From: Rhizophagus irregularis
Taxonomy: Eukaryota > Glomeromycota > Glomeromycetes > Glomerales > Glomeraceae
Assembly (NCBI RefSeq): GCF_026210795.1
Contig: NC_089433.1
Span: forward strand, 682,001-746,000
Direction: 5' to 3'
Length of the DNA: 64,000 nucleotides
Below are positions 10,408 through 20,720 of the stretch, piece after piece; position 1 is the first letter of the stretch, and every line of letters starts with the position of its first letter. The position numbers were made by a program, and so were the translations under genes. The notes under the pieces were generated by a model. That model ran no database searches and was not told where the DNA came from. It saw only the letters and a program-made list of their open reading frames with translations.

Positions 10408-10947
10408 TTATGTGGCTATGATTGCGAACTTAAGTTTTTTGCTTGAAGTGTTGCAGGTAAGACAATATTCCCACTTATCTTGAGATAGCAACTTCGCTAA
10501 TTCAGGATTATAAGGGAACTGATTCCCATTTTTGCAGTACCATGAGCCATGTAATCCATAATTCCCATGTTTTCCATTACAAATAGGGCATGGTGAGCTC
10601 CACGGCTGAAGTGATGCAAAATTATAATTATCAATTCCCCTAAAACTATTTCAGAATTTCAAGTATGGAAAGTGCTCTAAGATGGATTTGATAATTAATT
10701 CTGGATTGGGTCTGGCTTTGAAAATAATAAGTTTGAAATCAGAGGCTTGGCCAGAGGCGCTAAAGCAAGGTTTTTCTGATATACTTATCACAGCTTCTGT
10801 TAATTGCTATGGTTCATTTCCATTTTCTTTTTTATATCTTTTATATAATTTGAAACGAATCTTATCTGTCAAAATACTTGGTAACCCAGTTAATTTGGCA
10901 TACTAATCCAGATAATCAGCAGTTAGTATTTTAACAAACTCAGTCAT
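10408..10947 (-). pseudogene. Small protein with CPIC-x3-H-x11-C zinc module, nonsense-disrupted
   Basis: Reads from ATG at 10947 to TAA at 10408 in one frame, about 180 codons, with three internal stops (near 10905, 10817 and 10640). Between them the sequence is clearly coding: TGLPSILTDKIRFKLYKRYK, then SEKPCFSASGQASDFKLIIF, then SSPCPICNGKHGNYGLHGSW ending in a Cys, then FPYNPELAKLLSQDKWEYCL. The CX2CX3H...WYC arrangement suggests one zinc-binding module. Similar modules occur in the neighbouring pseudogene at 11219-13144. I recognise this as a Rhizophagus repeat family without known function; the zinc-binding role is inferred from Cys/His spacing alone. Confidence 0.6.
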
Positions 10948-11218
10948 TTTCCTTTTTATATGATTGCAGACAATTTAAATCTCTTTTTTTTCATATAGAC
11001 CTATTCATTTGAAAAAAAGATTAAAAATTTCCAGACTATTTATTGTAAAGTGAGACTATGCAACTATTTCAATTTCACGCTGTTTACATTTAATAAAGTA
11101 AGATCCGGATTTATACCTACCTTCTATTTCTTTATCATCATGACTATACTTTTCGTCAAAATGACAAAATACTAATTAAATTTATTTTGACAGACGTAAT
11201 GTATTTTGACAGACGTAA

Positions 11219-13144
11219 TTAATTCATAGTAATTTTATAATAAATAGTGAATTGGTCCGTTCGCCGAAATATGACGTAATTAATTAGCGGAGAAGTATAA
11301 TCATGACCTAAATTACATAATGGGCAGATGTAGTCCCCGCATGATGTCTCATCAGTCATCCCATAATAATCGAATTTTTCACTACTACCTTCTTTATATA
11401 GATTAGGATATTGATCCAATATTTTATTGCGAAAATAGGTGCGGTCATAAGTTGGCTTAGATTGAACTCACGCCTTTAATACATTTACTTGAGACATGCC
11501 TGATGAAATCATTTCCGATGGAGCATTTATCTTGATTTCTTTTTCATTCGATAAGAACTAACACTTAATGTAGTAAGAGCTCTTTATACCTCGGCCAACT
11601 ACCTTCCCTTTATTATGCTCTTTTTCACATCCAGAATATAAGCCTGAACTCTTAAATTCATATCTGTCATTATGTCTATCACTATTATATAAGGATAGGT
11701 AGGGATATTCTTTCAAAGTCACATTGATATAAGGAGCACGAGCATCATATGGGATGACCGATGAATTGACTGAAACTGAAGAATTAGTGGGTGTAATTGG
11801 AATTCTTACTTTAGATTTGGCAGGCGCAGTTGCATCACTAGTGATCATTTCTGAAGTCACGTGAGTGCGTGAATTTTTTCACGCAGTATTGTTTTAATAG
11901 TATCAATTTGCATGTCAGTTAATTTTGAGAGTTTATTTGTACTATACGATTTGATTCACATTATCTTATTTTCTCCAATCATATCGTTAAATAATATATA
12001 TATGGGCTTAGTTAGTTGAATTTTTTTGCGCAAGTTTACACGAGAGACTCCTGAAAGATGCTGTAGCATTTCATCATAAATCTGCCCACTCGCAAGTTCA
12101 TAGGTTTTTTTATTCGTAATAAATCCTTTCTTTAGGATTTCAGGCAAAATCTCATTATGTCTTTTTTCAAAATACCTTCTATAGCAATACCAGCTCATGA
12201 TTTCATCTTGTTTGGCTTGTATAGTCCTAATTTCAGTAAGTTTCATTTTTTCATATAGATAGGCTAATTTGATTGCAAACGATTGATCAATAGCAGTACT
12301 CTCCTCCACATTAACAACCTTAACACAATCTTCTTCTAAAGGTTCTATAAGCAATTCTTGTATCAAAGGCTGTATATCTATTTGAAGTGCTTTTATTTTA
12401 GCATTTTGTTCTGATAAGACAGGATTATTAGAGATAGGATGCGAACTTGTGGATAATTCTGACGAAAGGATAACAGAAGTACTAGGTAAATCCAAGTCTT
12501 GAAGCTTTTTTTCCTTATTTCTTTGCCTGATCTTATTACTAACCTTTTTCTTGTATTCTCCATCCAATCTCTCTATCCCCCAATAGAGCTTTCTCGAAAG
12601 AAATATCTTTAATAGAACACATATCCTGCAAATTAGTAATGTCTTGAGTTTGCTGTTTGATATCAGGATCAGATATTAAATCATTCTCAATGGAACTGAT
12701 TTTAAGGGGCAGGTGGTTTCTTCGAGAACGTAATCCTGAGTCATTTTGTGAGTTATTATGTAAAGTGCTATTTTTCAGATAAGAAATAGTAGGTTCTGCG
12801 AAGTGCCTTAATGGCAAGGCTTCTTGTTCTTTTATAATAAGTGCTTTAATCATATCAGAATTATGATTCAAGGGTTTAGTATCCTGTGAAGCTTTTATCT
12901 GAGAAATATCATTCCTTTCTTTGACTTTAGTAGCAGGACATTCAAGACAAACACTATGAATCATATATCTATCTGTAAGAATAGTAATATTTTTTTGTTG
13001 CGGATTTGTGAAAATAAGTTCATGACATTCTGAACATAAAAGCAATTCACGAATTCTTCCAGCTAAGATATCCCACACAGACGTATCTATATCTGGCCAT
13101 GATTCTTTAAAAGCATTTAATGTAGTATATATAATATAATTCAT
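11219..13144 (-). pseudogene. Zinc-module gene of a Rhizophagus-type repeat family, frameshifted
   Basis: Starts at ATG 13144 with an SW-rich domain holding CSECHELIF and a later HSVCLEC, giving a CX2C...CX2C zinc site. A frame change occurs in the overlap 12539-12567, where the second piece continues (KIRQRNKEKKLQDLDLPST). About 12180-11960 contains SWYCYRRYFEKRHNEILPEI and SGVSRVNLRKKIQLTKPIYI, a segment I know from many Rhizophagus proteins. After a TGA near 11957 the frame continues (KSYSTNKLSKLTDMQIDTI), then through 11860-11558 and 11419-11219 with two C/H modules: GCEKEHNKGKVVGRG...YYIKC and CPLCNLGHDY. The family appears transposon-associated or multicopy. Function unknown. The number of breaks (at least five) shows it is dead. 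Confidence 0.6.
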
Positions 13145-13320
13145 TACTCACATTAGTGATGAATTTATTATATTTATGTTATGTCAAATAAAAAATCATA
13201 TAATTGTGTGAAAAAAAAATTCACGCACTTTTTGCCAAGAAAAGAGATTTTTATTAATACATGCAAAAAATAAATACATGATGGTTAATTAATCCGATAC
13301 ATGACGAAGTATCTATGCAG
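13145..13320. other. Target-site flank of the MULE
   Basis: Contains one copy of the GTGAAAAAA...TTCACGCAC palindrome (about 13204-13235) directly upstream of the minus-strand gene at 13144. It ends with the 8-bp target duplication CTATGCAG (13313-13320). Confidence 0.6.
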
Positions 13321-13480
13321 TAGTGCTCCTAACAGATCAGATCAGATCAGATTTTACTTAGATTCAATCTGATCTGAAATTAATTAAATCTGATCTGATC
13401 TGATCTGATCTGAATTAGATCGGTTTAAATTTAATCTAAATCTGATCTGATTTGAATCTGATTTGAATCTGAATAAATAT
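13321..13480. repeat. Left terminal repeat of the MULE, GATCT-rich
   Basis: Begins TAGTGCTCC and then consists mainly of CAGAT/ATCTG pentamers with interruptions. Being self-complementary in phase, it can also form local hairpins. Confidence 0.8.
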
Positions 13481-13712
13481 ATTATAAATTCTAAAGCTAT
13501 AATTTGTAAAGAAAATTATCATTTATCGCGTATGCGATTCATCGCTAGTATCCATTTGTCATGTGATATGTCACGTGATATGAAGTAATGATTATCAAAT
13601 CTCTTCCCACGCTTTCTTTTTATCCTTAAACTTTTTTTATACTTCCCACGAAACTTTTTTATCCTTCTCACGAAGCTTTTTTTCCCTCCTTTAGCATTTT
13701 AACCGACACAAG

Positions 13713-13723
13713 TATTTATAAAG
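13713..13723 (+). promoter_or_regulatory. Possible TATA box of the MULE transposase
   Basis: TATTTATAAAG lies 105-115 bp before the proposed start codon at 13828, inside a pyrimidine-rich stretch. Position and sequence fit a core promoter; nothing else supports it. Confidence 0.35.
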
Positions 13724-13827
13724 TTATTTCATTCATTTTTACTCTTTTTATCTAACTATTCCTTATAAAAACACTGATATTTTTACCCATAACCTACTAC
13801 CTTAATTACAACAACACCACTTCTAAT

Positions 13828-16499
13828 ATGAATGTAAATGAACGAGCTTATACTGACGCTACTGACAGTACTGGCGATACTGATGAATCATCAAACTTAT
13901 TAGCAGCTGCAGGTATCTTTGCTATGAAATATGTTGTTTTGAATTCATGTTAGTATTAGAGTTAGGATTAGGGTTAGGGTTAGGGTTAGGGTCTGGTTAG
14001 GATTAGGGTTAGGGTCTGGTTAGAGGGTTAGGGTCTGGTTAGGGTTAGGGTTAGGATTAGTTAGGGTTAGGGTTTGGGTTAGAGAGGGTTACAGTTTAGT
14101 GTTAAGATTTCGTCATATTTACTAAAATTTTTATTGTTTATTTTGCGATTATATAATAGGTATTGATAGATTACTATTGCTTAATGAAAATAGTGATTCA
14201 GCTTTGTTTTCAGGAAAGAAATTTACTTCGTGGGATGAATGTGAAATGTTTTTAAATGAATGGGCAAAACAACAAGGCTTTCATTTAATAAAAGATCGTG
14301 TCACTCGTGATGATGGTGTTATTCGTCGAAGAACATTTATCTGCTCTCATGGACGTACTTATGAATCAAATTCATCAAGAAATACTGCTACAAAGAAATT
14401 AAATTGTCCCTTTTCCATTAATGTTTCATGTCCAAAAAACAAAAATCCCGAAGGTCTGATGTCTATAAATAAAATCAATGAAGATCATAATCATCCATTA
14501 AATAGGTCAATTATTGAATTTGAGGAATCAAAGAAATTTACTATGGAAATGATTGAAGACATTAAGTTTATGACCATTCACTGCAAGTTTGGTGCTACAT
14601 CTCAACGAAAGTTTCTTGAAGGGAAATTTCCTTCACACCCTATATTTTCGAAGGATCTTTATGCTACTATTAAAAAGTTTCGCCCAAATAGCAAATCTTT
14701 GTCAAATGATGCTGCTCAAATTTCTAATTGGCTTGATAATGAAAAAGAAAAAGATTCTCGATGGGTTGTGGTTCGGGGATGGGACGATGATAATACATTA
14801 ACATATTTATTCTGGATGACTCCAGTTCAAGTAGAAAATTGGGTATGTTATTCTGATTGTGTCATAAATGATATTACTCATAAGACAAACAGATACGGCA
14901 TGGCCTTATCATTAGTTGTTGGTTTTAATAATGATAGACGTAATGTTTTACTTGCGCAAGCTCTTCTACTAGATGAAAGTTTCGAATCTCATGTTTGGAT
15001 GTTTACCCAATTAACGAAATCAACTGGTATGCAGCCAATTGTTATAATAACTGATTCTGATTCAGCTGTTGATGCAGCTATTCGACAAACCCTTCCATCA
15101 AGTTATCCTATTCACTGTGCATACCATATTACACAAAATTTACATAAAAATCTCAGAAAATTGCTAGGCAATGATTATCAAGCATTCCTAACAGCATTCT
15201 ATAGTTGTAGAAATTGTATTGTGGAAAATGTTTTTGAGCAATGGTTCAACAACCTTTTACAAAATTATCCTAATGCTAAAACATATCTGGAATTTATTTA
15301 TAAAACAAAAATGTATTGGGCTCATTGTTATACTAAATTCAAGTTTACAGGAGGAATGATAGCCAGTTCTAGAGTTGAATCTGTAAATGGCTGTTTAAAA
15401 CGATTATTGCACAATTCCAACATACCATTATGCGATCTTGTAGCTGAAATTCAAAGACTACTTGATTTGCAAGACAAGGAAAATGAATATAATTTCTGGC
15501 GTTTATCGATTCCTACCATATGACATCAGAAAAATTCAAACTTTTTATTTTCTAAAATCGATCAAATTCTTCAACATTATCTTACTCCTACAATGTTAAA
15601 AATGCATCGTGATGAGATGAACCAATCGCTATATTATGTAGCAATGCTGGTTGAACGAAATTGTGAAGTAATGGAAGAAGAATTATTAACTAAAAATTCT
15701 GATGAAGCATCAGAAATTGATCTTCCACAGGCTACTTTAAAACAAATAATAAGTTATGTTGGTCTAAATAATGTTAAAGAAATTTGGGCTGTCAGTGTTG
15801 GTAATTCGTCAAAAGATCAAGCATTACATTTTATTATTACAAAATTGGGGATATATTTGTTCTTGTCTTTCAATTGTACAGAGTGGTATTATATGCAGAC
15901 ATTATTTTCAAGTGATGTTAACTACAAAAGAAGCAGTTTTTCATATTAGATTTATTCCAACGCGATGGTATAATGAAGACAGAAATGCTGTACAAGAATT
16001 ATTTATAACTGCTGATAAGTTTTTACAAGACAATCAAAAGATTGAATATAATACCGACGAATTTGTATCAAGTTTATGTTTATTTGATCAAAACAATAAT
16101 GATTATTGTGAGGAAAGATTAACAGTTCTTGAACAAAGAATTGTTTATGGTAAATTACATGGTGTATATAAGAAAGCCTTAAATAAGGCTTTACAAACAA
16201 CTTCTAAATCGGAACAGCTTATCAGTTTACTACAAGAATTTGCGGATGATAAAAATGATGATGATGAAACGGACTCTGAAGAATTTTATCAATATGATGA
16301 CACAAGTGACAAGGAGAATTTCGATCCATCAATACCATTGTTACAGAATCCAAAGAAACGGCGTGGAAAAGGAAGACCATTGGGTACGAAAAGGTTTAAG
16401 TCATCATGTGAAATATCTAGTTCTAAAACAAAAACACAACGTCGATGTAAAAAATGTGGGAAAGTTGGGCATTATCAAAAGAATTGCAAAGAACAATGA
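13828..16499 (+). pseudogene. FAR1-MULE transposase with SWIM, AT-hook and zinc knuckle, two lesions
   Basis: I place the start at ATG 13828. Exon 1 (13828-13912, about 28 codons, T/D-rich) joins exon 2 at 14160 by a GT-AG intron (13913-14159) with matching phase; the upstream TTG at 14177 is not needed. Domains: FAR1/WRKY-like zinc cluster at about residues 90-140 (CSHG, CPFSINVSC, DHNHPL); MULE DDE core with Asp about 266 (NDITHK), Asp about 327 (ITDSDSA) and Glu about 435 (SSRVESVNG), plus the C/H motif HCAYHIT; a SWIM finger at about 15860-15920 (CSC...CRH); an AT-hook-like KRRGKGRPLG at about 16355-16390; and a CX2CX4HX4C knuckle at the C-terminus. Lesions: in-frame TGA at 15521-15523, and a one-base shift near 15845, just before the SWIM finger. 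It would bind and cut the element's ends in the nucleus if repaired in nature or supplied by another copy. Confidence 0.85.
13961..14090 (+). repeat. Interstitial telomere-like (TTAGGG)n array inside an intron
   Basis: TTAGGG units with TTAGGA and GGGTCTGG variants fill about half of the transposase intron. TTAGGG is the usual fungal telomere repeat. The degenerate form and its position within a transposon show it is not a chromosome end. Confidence 0.85.
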
Positions 16500-16689
16500 A
16501 TAGATGACTAATTCATTAATATTATTATAATGTATAATTAATGTACTATTTGCTGTAATAATGTGTATAATAATATATTATTTTTTTTCGCTATGCTAAT
16601 AAATAATAATTGTTCGAACATGTAAATATATCAATCACGTGAAATTGTTTATCATGTGATATTTTGGGGTGTGGCGATATTTCGCTATG

Positions 16690-16935
16690 GCGATAAAAAA
16701 CAAAATCCATTTGTAAATATGTAATTCGGCCAGAATTATGCACTTAACTCCGGCAGGAATTATTGAATTTCCTAAAAAGGAAATTTAGGTTACACAAAAT
16801 GCCAAATTGGTTCCTATAAAAATTTTTTGTGGAACGGTTATCGCCAAAAAAGGAAATGATCGACATATCCGTTTTGACTGGAGTTTAAAATTATGAATTA
16901 ATTCCAGCCGGCATTATGAATTCGGCTGAAATTAT
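16690..16935 (+). repeat. Dispersed GGCCGGAATTAT-type repeat, copy inside the MULE
   Basis: The segment from GGCCAGAATTATGCACTTAA to beyond CCGTTTTGACTGGAG matches, in reverse complement, about 29490-29220. Shared blocks include ATTATGCACTTAA, CCGGCAGGAATTAT, GAAATTTCCTAAAA..GGAAAT, GAACGG.TATCGCCAAA, GAAATGATC and ATCCGTTTTGAC. So the two loci carry one repeat family, about 250 bp long. It lies between the transposase stop and the right terminal repeat. Confidence 0.75.
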
Positions 16936-16939
16936 TAGT

Positions 16940-17186
16940 AAAATCAAATCTGAGATTTGAATCAAATCTGTCAGATCAAATCTGATCAGATTCAGATTTT
17001 AAATAAGCCTAATCTGAATCTGATCTGATCTGATCTGATTTGATTTGAAGCTAATCTGATTTGTTCAGATCAAAAAAAAATTTGATCTGAATCTGAACAG
17101 CAGATTAAATTTATCTGATCTGATCTGAATCTGACAGATCAGATTCAGATCAAATCTGATCAGATCAGATTTTTTTCGGAGCACTA
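16940..17186. repeat. Right terminal repeat of the MULE, GATCT-rich
   Basis: Mirror counterpart of 13321-13480: long runs of GATCTGATCTGATC and CAGATCAGATC ending with GGAGCACTA at 17186. It is longer than the left arm and has several direction changes. Confidence 0.8.
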
Positions 17187-17479
17187 CTATGCAGGGTCTT
17201 GCCTCTTGCTAATATACAGTTACAGAGTAATGCTATACTTTTTTTTTGTTGCCTCTCCCTTTCAGCATGACGATAAATTTTTTTGGCATGCTTAAAGCAA
17301 TAGTCTGTATAAGATAATGTAGGTTTATCATATATTCTACATAGAAATTTTAGCATATTATTTGCACCTGATTTCCAGTGGAGCAAGCATCCCACCAAGC
17401 AAGTGCAAATACGGCCACAAACACTTCCATCTTTTTTAATGTGGGCAGGTAAAACGATCCATTTATTATATTCTTGCAC
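17187..17479 (-). pseudogene. Unrecognised Cys-rich ORF cut by the MULE
   Basis: An open frame on the minus strand with motif CGRICTCLVGCLLHWKSGAN and a basic C-terminal part (HAKKIYRHAERERQQKKS). It runs into the transposon end at 17186. Before insertion it would have continued a few codons into the other flank (13312 downward) and stopped. It lacks a clear ATG (GTG at 17479), so it may be an inner exon; AG precedes 17479 on the minus strand. Family unknown. Confidence 0.4.
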
Positions 17480-17508
17480 CTTTCACATTATAGAATTCGA
17501 ATTTCAAA

Positions 17509-18125
17509 ATGGAAAAATCTGAATTGAACTTGGGTGGAAAAAAACAAAAAATATATACCACATCATATTACTTACATTTCTATGGATACACAAAAAACAG
17601 TACTCAATATTTTGTCAGACTGATAGATCAACCCAAAAGGAAAGCTATTCCAGAAGTTGATTCGTGAAGGTTATAAATATGCTGATAGACTTTCAGATTA
17701 TTTAGAAGATATTGGGACTATAAATATTGGTGAATTCGAATTAGAAGCCTTAATTGACTTCTACTATCCAGCCTTAATTCCACCTTTATCTGTCTTAGCA
17801 ACTAGAGCAGATATTCGTAAAAACTTTCCTATTAGTGTAGAATTTGCTGTCATAGGAGGAGCGAGTCTATTTACTCTCAAAAAAAATAAATGATCTTTGC
17901 TTCAAAATCTAATCCAAATAAATTATTCCAGTGATAACTTGACTATGCTAATAGGAATAACTTGAAAGCATAAAGAATTGAAAGCTTGGAGAAACGACGT
18001 GCTTATGAAATTCCTTCATCATTCGAATTTAGCTCCTTCAAAGCATAGACCAGATGCATTATATGATGTATTTACCAAGACTAGTGTTTTAGGATCAGAA
18101 CATATATTAGCTCTAGCATGAGCAT
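17509..18125 (+). pseudogene. Unrecognised coding remnant
   Basis: Starts with ATG 17509 (MEKSELNLGGKKQKIY), about 52 codons to a stop. A different frame, 17640-17893, reads GKLFQKLIREGYKYADRLSD and ALIPPLSVLATRADIRKNFP. Further short open pieces run to about 18120 (HRPDALYDVFTKTSVLGSEH). The pieces look like coding sequence because of balanced composition, but they need at least two frame changes. I do not recognise the product. Confidence 0.35.
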
Positions 18126-18313
18126 TTTATTAAGGCGTGATTATGATATAAATAAATTGTTTATAACCCTGAAATGGCAGTTCAATGACTATATATTTTT
18201 TCGCTTATAGTCATATATACCTGCAAAATTCAATTTTTTTTTATTAATATATAAATTAATACAAATGTTCAGGACGTAGCCTGTGATATATGACATCTAT
18301 CTAATATACATAA

Positions 18314-19893
18314 TTATTTTTTCTTAACTATCTCTTTTATATGGCGCTTCTTAGTTGCGAGTTCCTCACTACCTACTGCTCTATCCTTTAATAATCCTAC
18401 GATCACTTCTAAAACCCTCTTCACATTTTTACGCAATTCTGTATCATCTTTGAGAGCGTTTTCTGTAAGTGAAATTCGATACTCAGTCCTGCTCGTACTA
18501 TAGATGCCTTCAGTGCTATGCAGAATGAAGTACCAGTCTGTCTCAGTACTGACTATACCATAGACATAGTCATAGTCAGGATCGAATGCCTCATCAACCT
18601 TCCATTTTTTCTTGTTCATAATTATATTCATCTAGAGGGAAATAGAAAAGTAAGTTAGCAATAGATACCCATAGTTGCTTGATTCTGTTTGCCTTCGGTT
18701 ATGCAAATTATTTCCTTCAATAACTCGCTGATAATTTTTTTGATGGTATAGTCGACACGGCCTGTGTTTTCTTCACCAATTATATTTGCCTGAGGTGTGA
18801 TTACCAAGTCATCGAGAATACTTACAGCCGTATGTAAGATCGTTGAAATATACTTGCACTACATAGATTTGTTACTATTTACAACTGGTCCCATATTTTT
18901 TATTCTACGAAGGATATTATCAATGCATAGCTTAAATTTAGGAGTGCTTTCATTAATAGTGTGGGTGGCTATATTATGATATGTGAGCTCGAAATATATA
19001 AAAGAATCCTTTAATCTGATATTACTTACGTGGAATGAACTGTGGAATGCAAGTTATATCTCCGCTAACAATCCCATACTTGCACAACATTTCATTCAAC
19101 TCTTTCTTAGTTTTATATGAGGAGAATGACCTTAACTTTTTCTCCTTATATTCCTTGGCAAAGTCCACAAGAGCTGTTACAGGTCCTAATTTCATTCCAT
19201 GACACTCAAGCTTTTCTTTGGTTACTTTGAAAAAGGTACGGCCATTAATCTCTTCATTTTCTAATATTTTAAGAGCTAACTCGCTAAGTCCTAAATCCTT
19301 CCCTATAAAAAGTATTATACTTAAAATATACTTAAAATATATTTAAAATATACTTAATTTAAAAATTGCAAAATACTTATAATGTATTTTTAATATATCT
19401 AAAATATACTTAAAATTATCTTAAAATAACTGTCTAATATATTTAATTATTATAAGTATATTTTTTACATACTTAAAATATACTTAAAATATATTATGAA
19501 ATATATTATAAGAATATTTTAAGTATGTAAAAAATATATCTATAATATACTTAAATTTTAATTTAAATATAATTTAAGTATATTTTAAGTATTTGGGCAA
19601 AAATTAAATATATTAGAAATATATTTTAAGATAATTTTAAATACATTTTAAGTATATTATAAGTATTTCGCAATTTTTAAATTAAATATATTTTAAGTAT
19701 ATTTTAAATATATTTTAAAAAGTTTTTAATTATATTTTAAATATAAATACTTTTTATAGGGCTTCTGTCCCTGCAAATATTCTATAAGCTTGGCTGTGTC
19801 ATATTTTTTAATTTCGTTCACCAACGAGACTGTCTCATTTCAAGCAACAGTGGAGGTGGAAGCTGGAGTATAAGGTGTACTAGTTTCAGACAT
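18314..19893 (-). pseudogene. SAM-domain/Crinkler-like protein with nuclease-like core, disrupted
   Basis: ATG at 19893 (MSETSTPYTP), a TGA after about 16 codons, then KYDTAKLIEYLQGQK, where a MITE (19301-19761) sits between two AAG codons. It continues DLGLSELALKILENEEINGR...VTALVDFAKEYKEKKLRSFS, a SAM-like helical module. A GTAAGT donor at about 19031 ends that exon. The next coding piece, about 18965-18680, holds FKLCIDNILRRIKNMGPVV, then NIIGEENTGRVDYTIKK and EIICITEGK. The VDY...ExK spacing recalls the PD-(D/E)XK nuclease fold proposed for Crinkler effectors. The last piece, 18631-18314, has DYDYVYGIVSTETDWYFILH and ends KKRHIKEIVKKK. In-frame TAG about 18860 and a phase mismatch at the last intron add to the damage. 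Crinkler proteins are known as secreted or nuclear effectors in oomycetes and early-diverging fungi. The assignment rests on remembered family motifs. Confidence 0.65.
19301..19761. mobile_element. AT-rich MITE, 461 bp, CTT duplication
   Basis: Starts CCCTATAAAAAGTAT and ends ATACTTTTTATAGGG, a 15-bp terminal inverted repeat with one base difference near the inner end. Flanked by CTT at 19298-19300 and 19762-19764. The interior is made of TTAAAATATACTTAAAATAT-like units that are nearly self-complementary throughout. Removing it with one CTT rejoins the minus-strand frame as GQK-DLGLSE, which fits the protein family. Confidence 0.9.
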
Positions 19894-20198
19894 AGTGTTA
19901 CGTTTTTATAGTAATAATAGGCTCAGATAAAAAAATAGTGTTACGTTCTGGAGTGAGATAAAAATTTATTCTGTTCAGAAAAGAAAATATTAGGCGTTAA
20001 TATAGGTTTTTATGTAGTACAGGCATTGCATCATTATACATGATCCGTTTCTCATATACGTTCGTTAAAATAATAATACTTTATTTATGAAATAAAAAAT
20101 ATTGGCAGAAGGGCCCTAAAGGGACCAAACTGGCTTACAATACATAAAAATTGTGACTGTATCGCTATTACATGATAATGAAATATAGATAAAAAAAT
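19894..20198. other. Non-coding gap
   Basis: No gene seen. It is AT-rich and includes the presumed promoter of the minus-strand gene that starts at 19893. A short repeat, AAAATAGTGTTACG, occurs twice around 19900-19945. Confidence 0.4.
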
Positions 20199-20649
20199 CT
20201 AATTATCTTTGCTTAGTACTTCCAGCACCCTTTCAGCAGAAGGGTATACGATAACATTAATTCCCTTTTCACCACCAAAGATACATTGGGGTTGTATAGG
20301 AAAATGAGTAAAAATTGTGTCTTGCAATTCCATTCTTATTGCACTTTACTCAACTTTTCGCTGATTTATTTAAGCTGTTGATTATGACACTATCAGCTAT
20401 AAATGTGACCCTATATAAAGCCAAATTGGTCGAATCTATATCTTGAAATCGATCTAGACAATAAGTTCTGATTGCCTTCACGAGAGAAGAGACTTTATTA
20501 TTGTTAGCGTTAGATATCGTTACTTCAAAAATATCATTTACTCCCTCATCAGAAATGAGACAGTTGAGAGTAATATCCCCACCAGCGAGAAACTTGTCAA
20601 GCTTGTCAGGAGTCTTAGTCTTATCAGATTCCTTGGTTTTATTAGACAT
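20199..20649 (-). pseudogene. Crinkler-type N-terminal (ubiquitin-like) header fragment
   Basis: ATG at 20649, MSNKTKESDKTKTPDKLDKF, then GGDITLNCLISDEGVNDIFE and SSLVKAIRTYC...LALYRVTFI. This matches the layout of the Crinkler N-terminal domain (short beta start, F.V.I strand, a conserved Lys-rich helix, an L.LY/W.V strand). The first frame ends at TGA 20350; a second frame, about 20315-20199, reads TIFTHFPIQPQCIFGGEKGI and NVIVYPSAERVLEVLSKDN, the typical last strand IHVIV. So the header is complete in two frames, joined either by a frameshift or by a very short lost intron. No effector C-terminal domain follows, so this is a truncated or broken CRN gene. Crinkler headers are thought to drive secretion or uptake in oomycetes; in mycorrhizal fungi the role is unproved. 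Confidence 0.55.
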
Positions 20650-20720
20650 CTTGCTTTCCTAAATACAAGGCCCATGGTGAGAAAAAACTTGCTTGGTCTC
20701 AGAAGGACCCTCGCATACAT

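Larger units (their letters stand above)
13321..17186 (+). mobile_element. FAR1-type Mutator-like (MULE) DNA transposon, full length
   Basis: Bounded by an exact 8-bp duplication, CTATGCAG, at 13313-13320 and 17187-17194. The ends TAGTGCTCC (13321) and GGAGCACTA (17186) are inverted repeats. Inside each end lies a long tract of GATCT/CAGAT repeats (to about 13480 on the left, from about 16940 on the right) that can pair with each other, so the terminal inverted repeats are microsatellite-like. The 3,866-bp element carries one damaged transposase gene on +. The target was a minus-strand ORF (17187-17479): removing the element and one duplication copy lets that ORF read on into 13300 sequence and stop soon after. 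The exact duplication points to a fairly recent insertion even though the transposase is mutated, so it may have been mobilised in trans. Confidence 0.9.

Noticed and set aside
10682-10906. Plus-strand 74-codon ORF
   Set aside because: The minus strand encodes the zinc-module protein (TGLPSILTDKIRFKLYKRYK), so this is a shadow.
13321-13480. CRISPR-like array from GATCT repeats
   Set aside because: There are no unique spacers, and the tract is a transposon terminal repeat with a mirror at the other end.
13961-14090. Chromosome end
   Set aside because: The TTAGGG array is degenerate, short and flanked on both sides by exons of one gene.
14177-15523. Transposase start at TTG 14177
   Set aside because: A spliced start at ATG 13828 with GT-AG borders and matching phase explains the N-terminus better; 14177 is only where the open frame meets a TTG codon.
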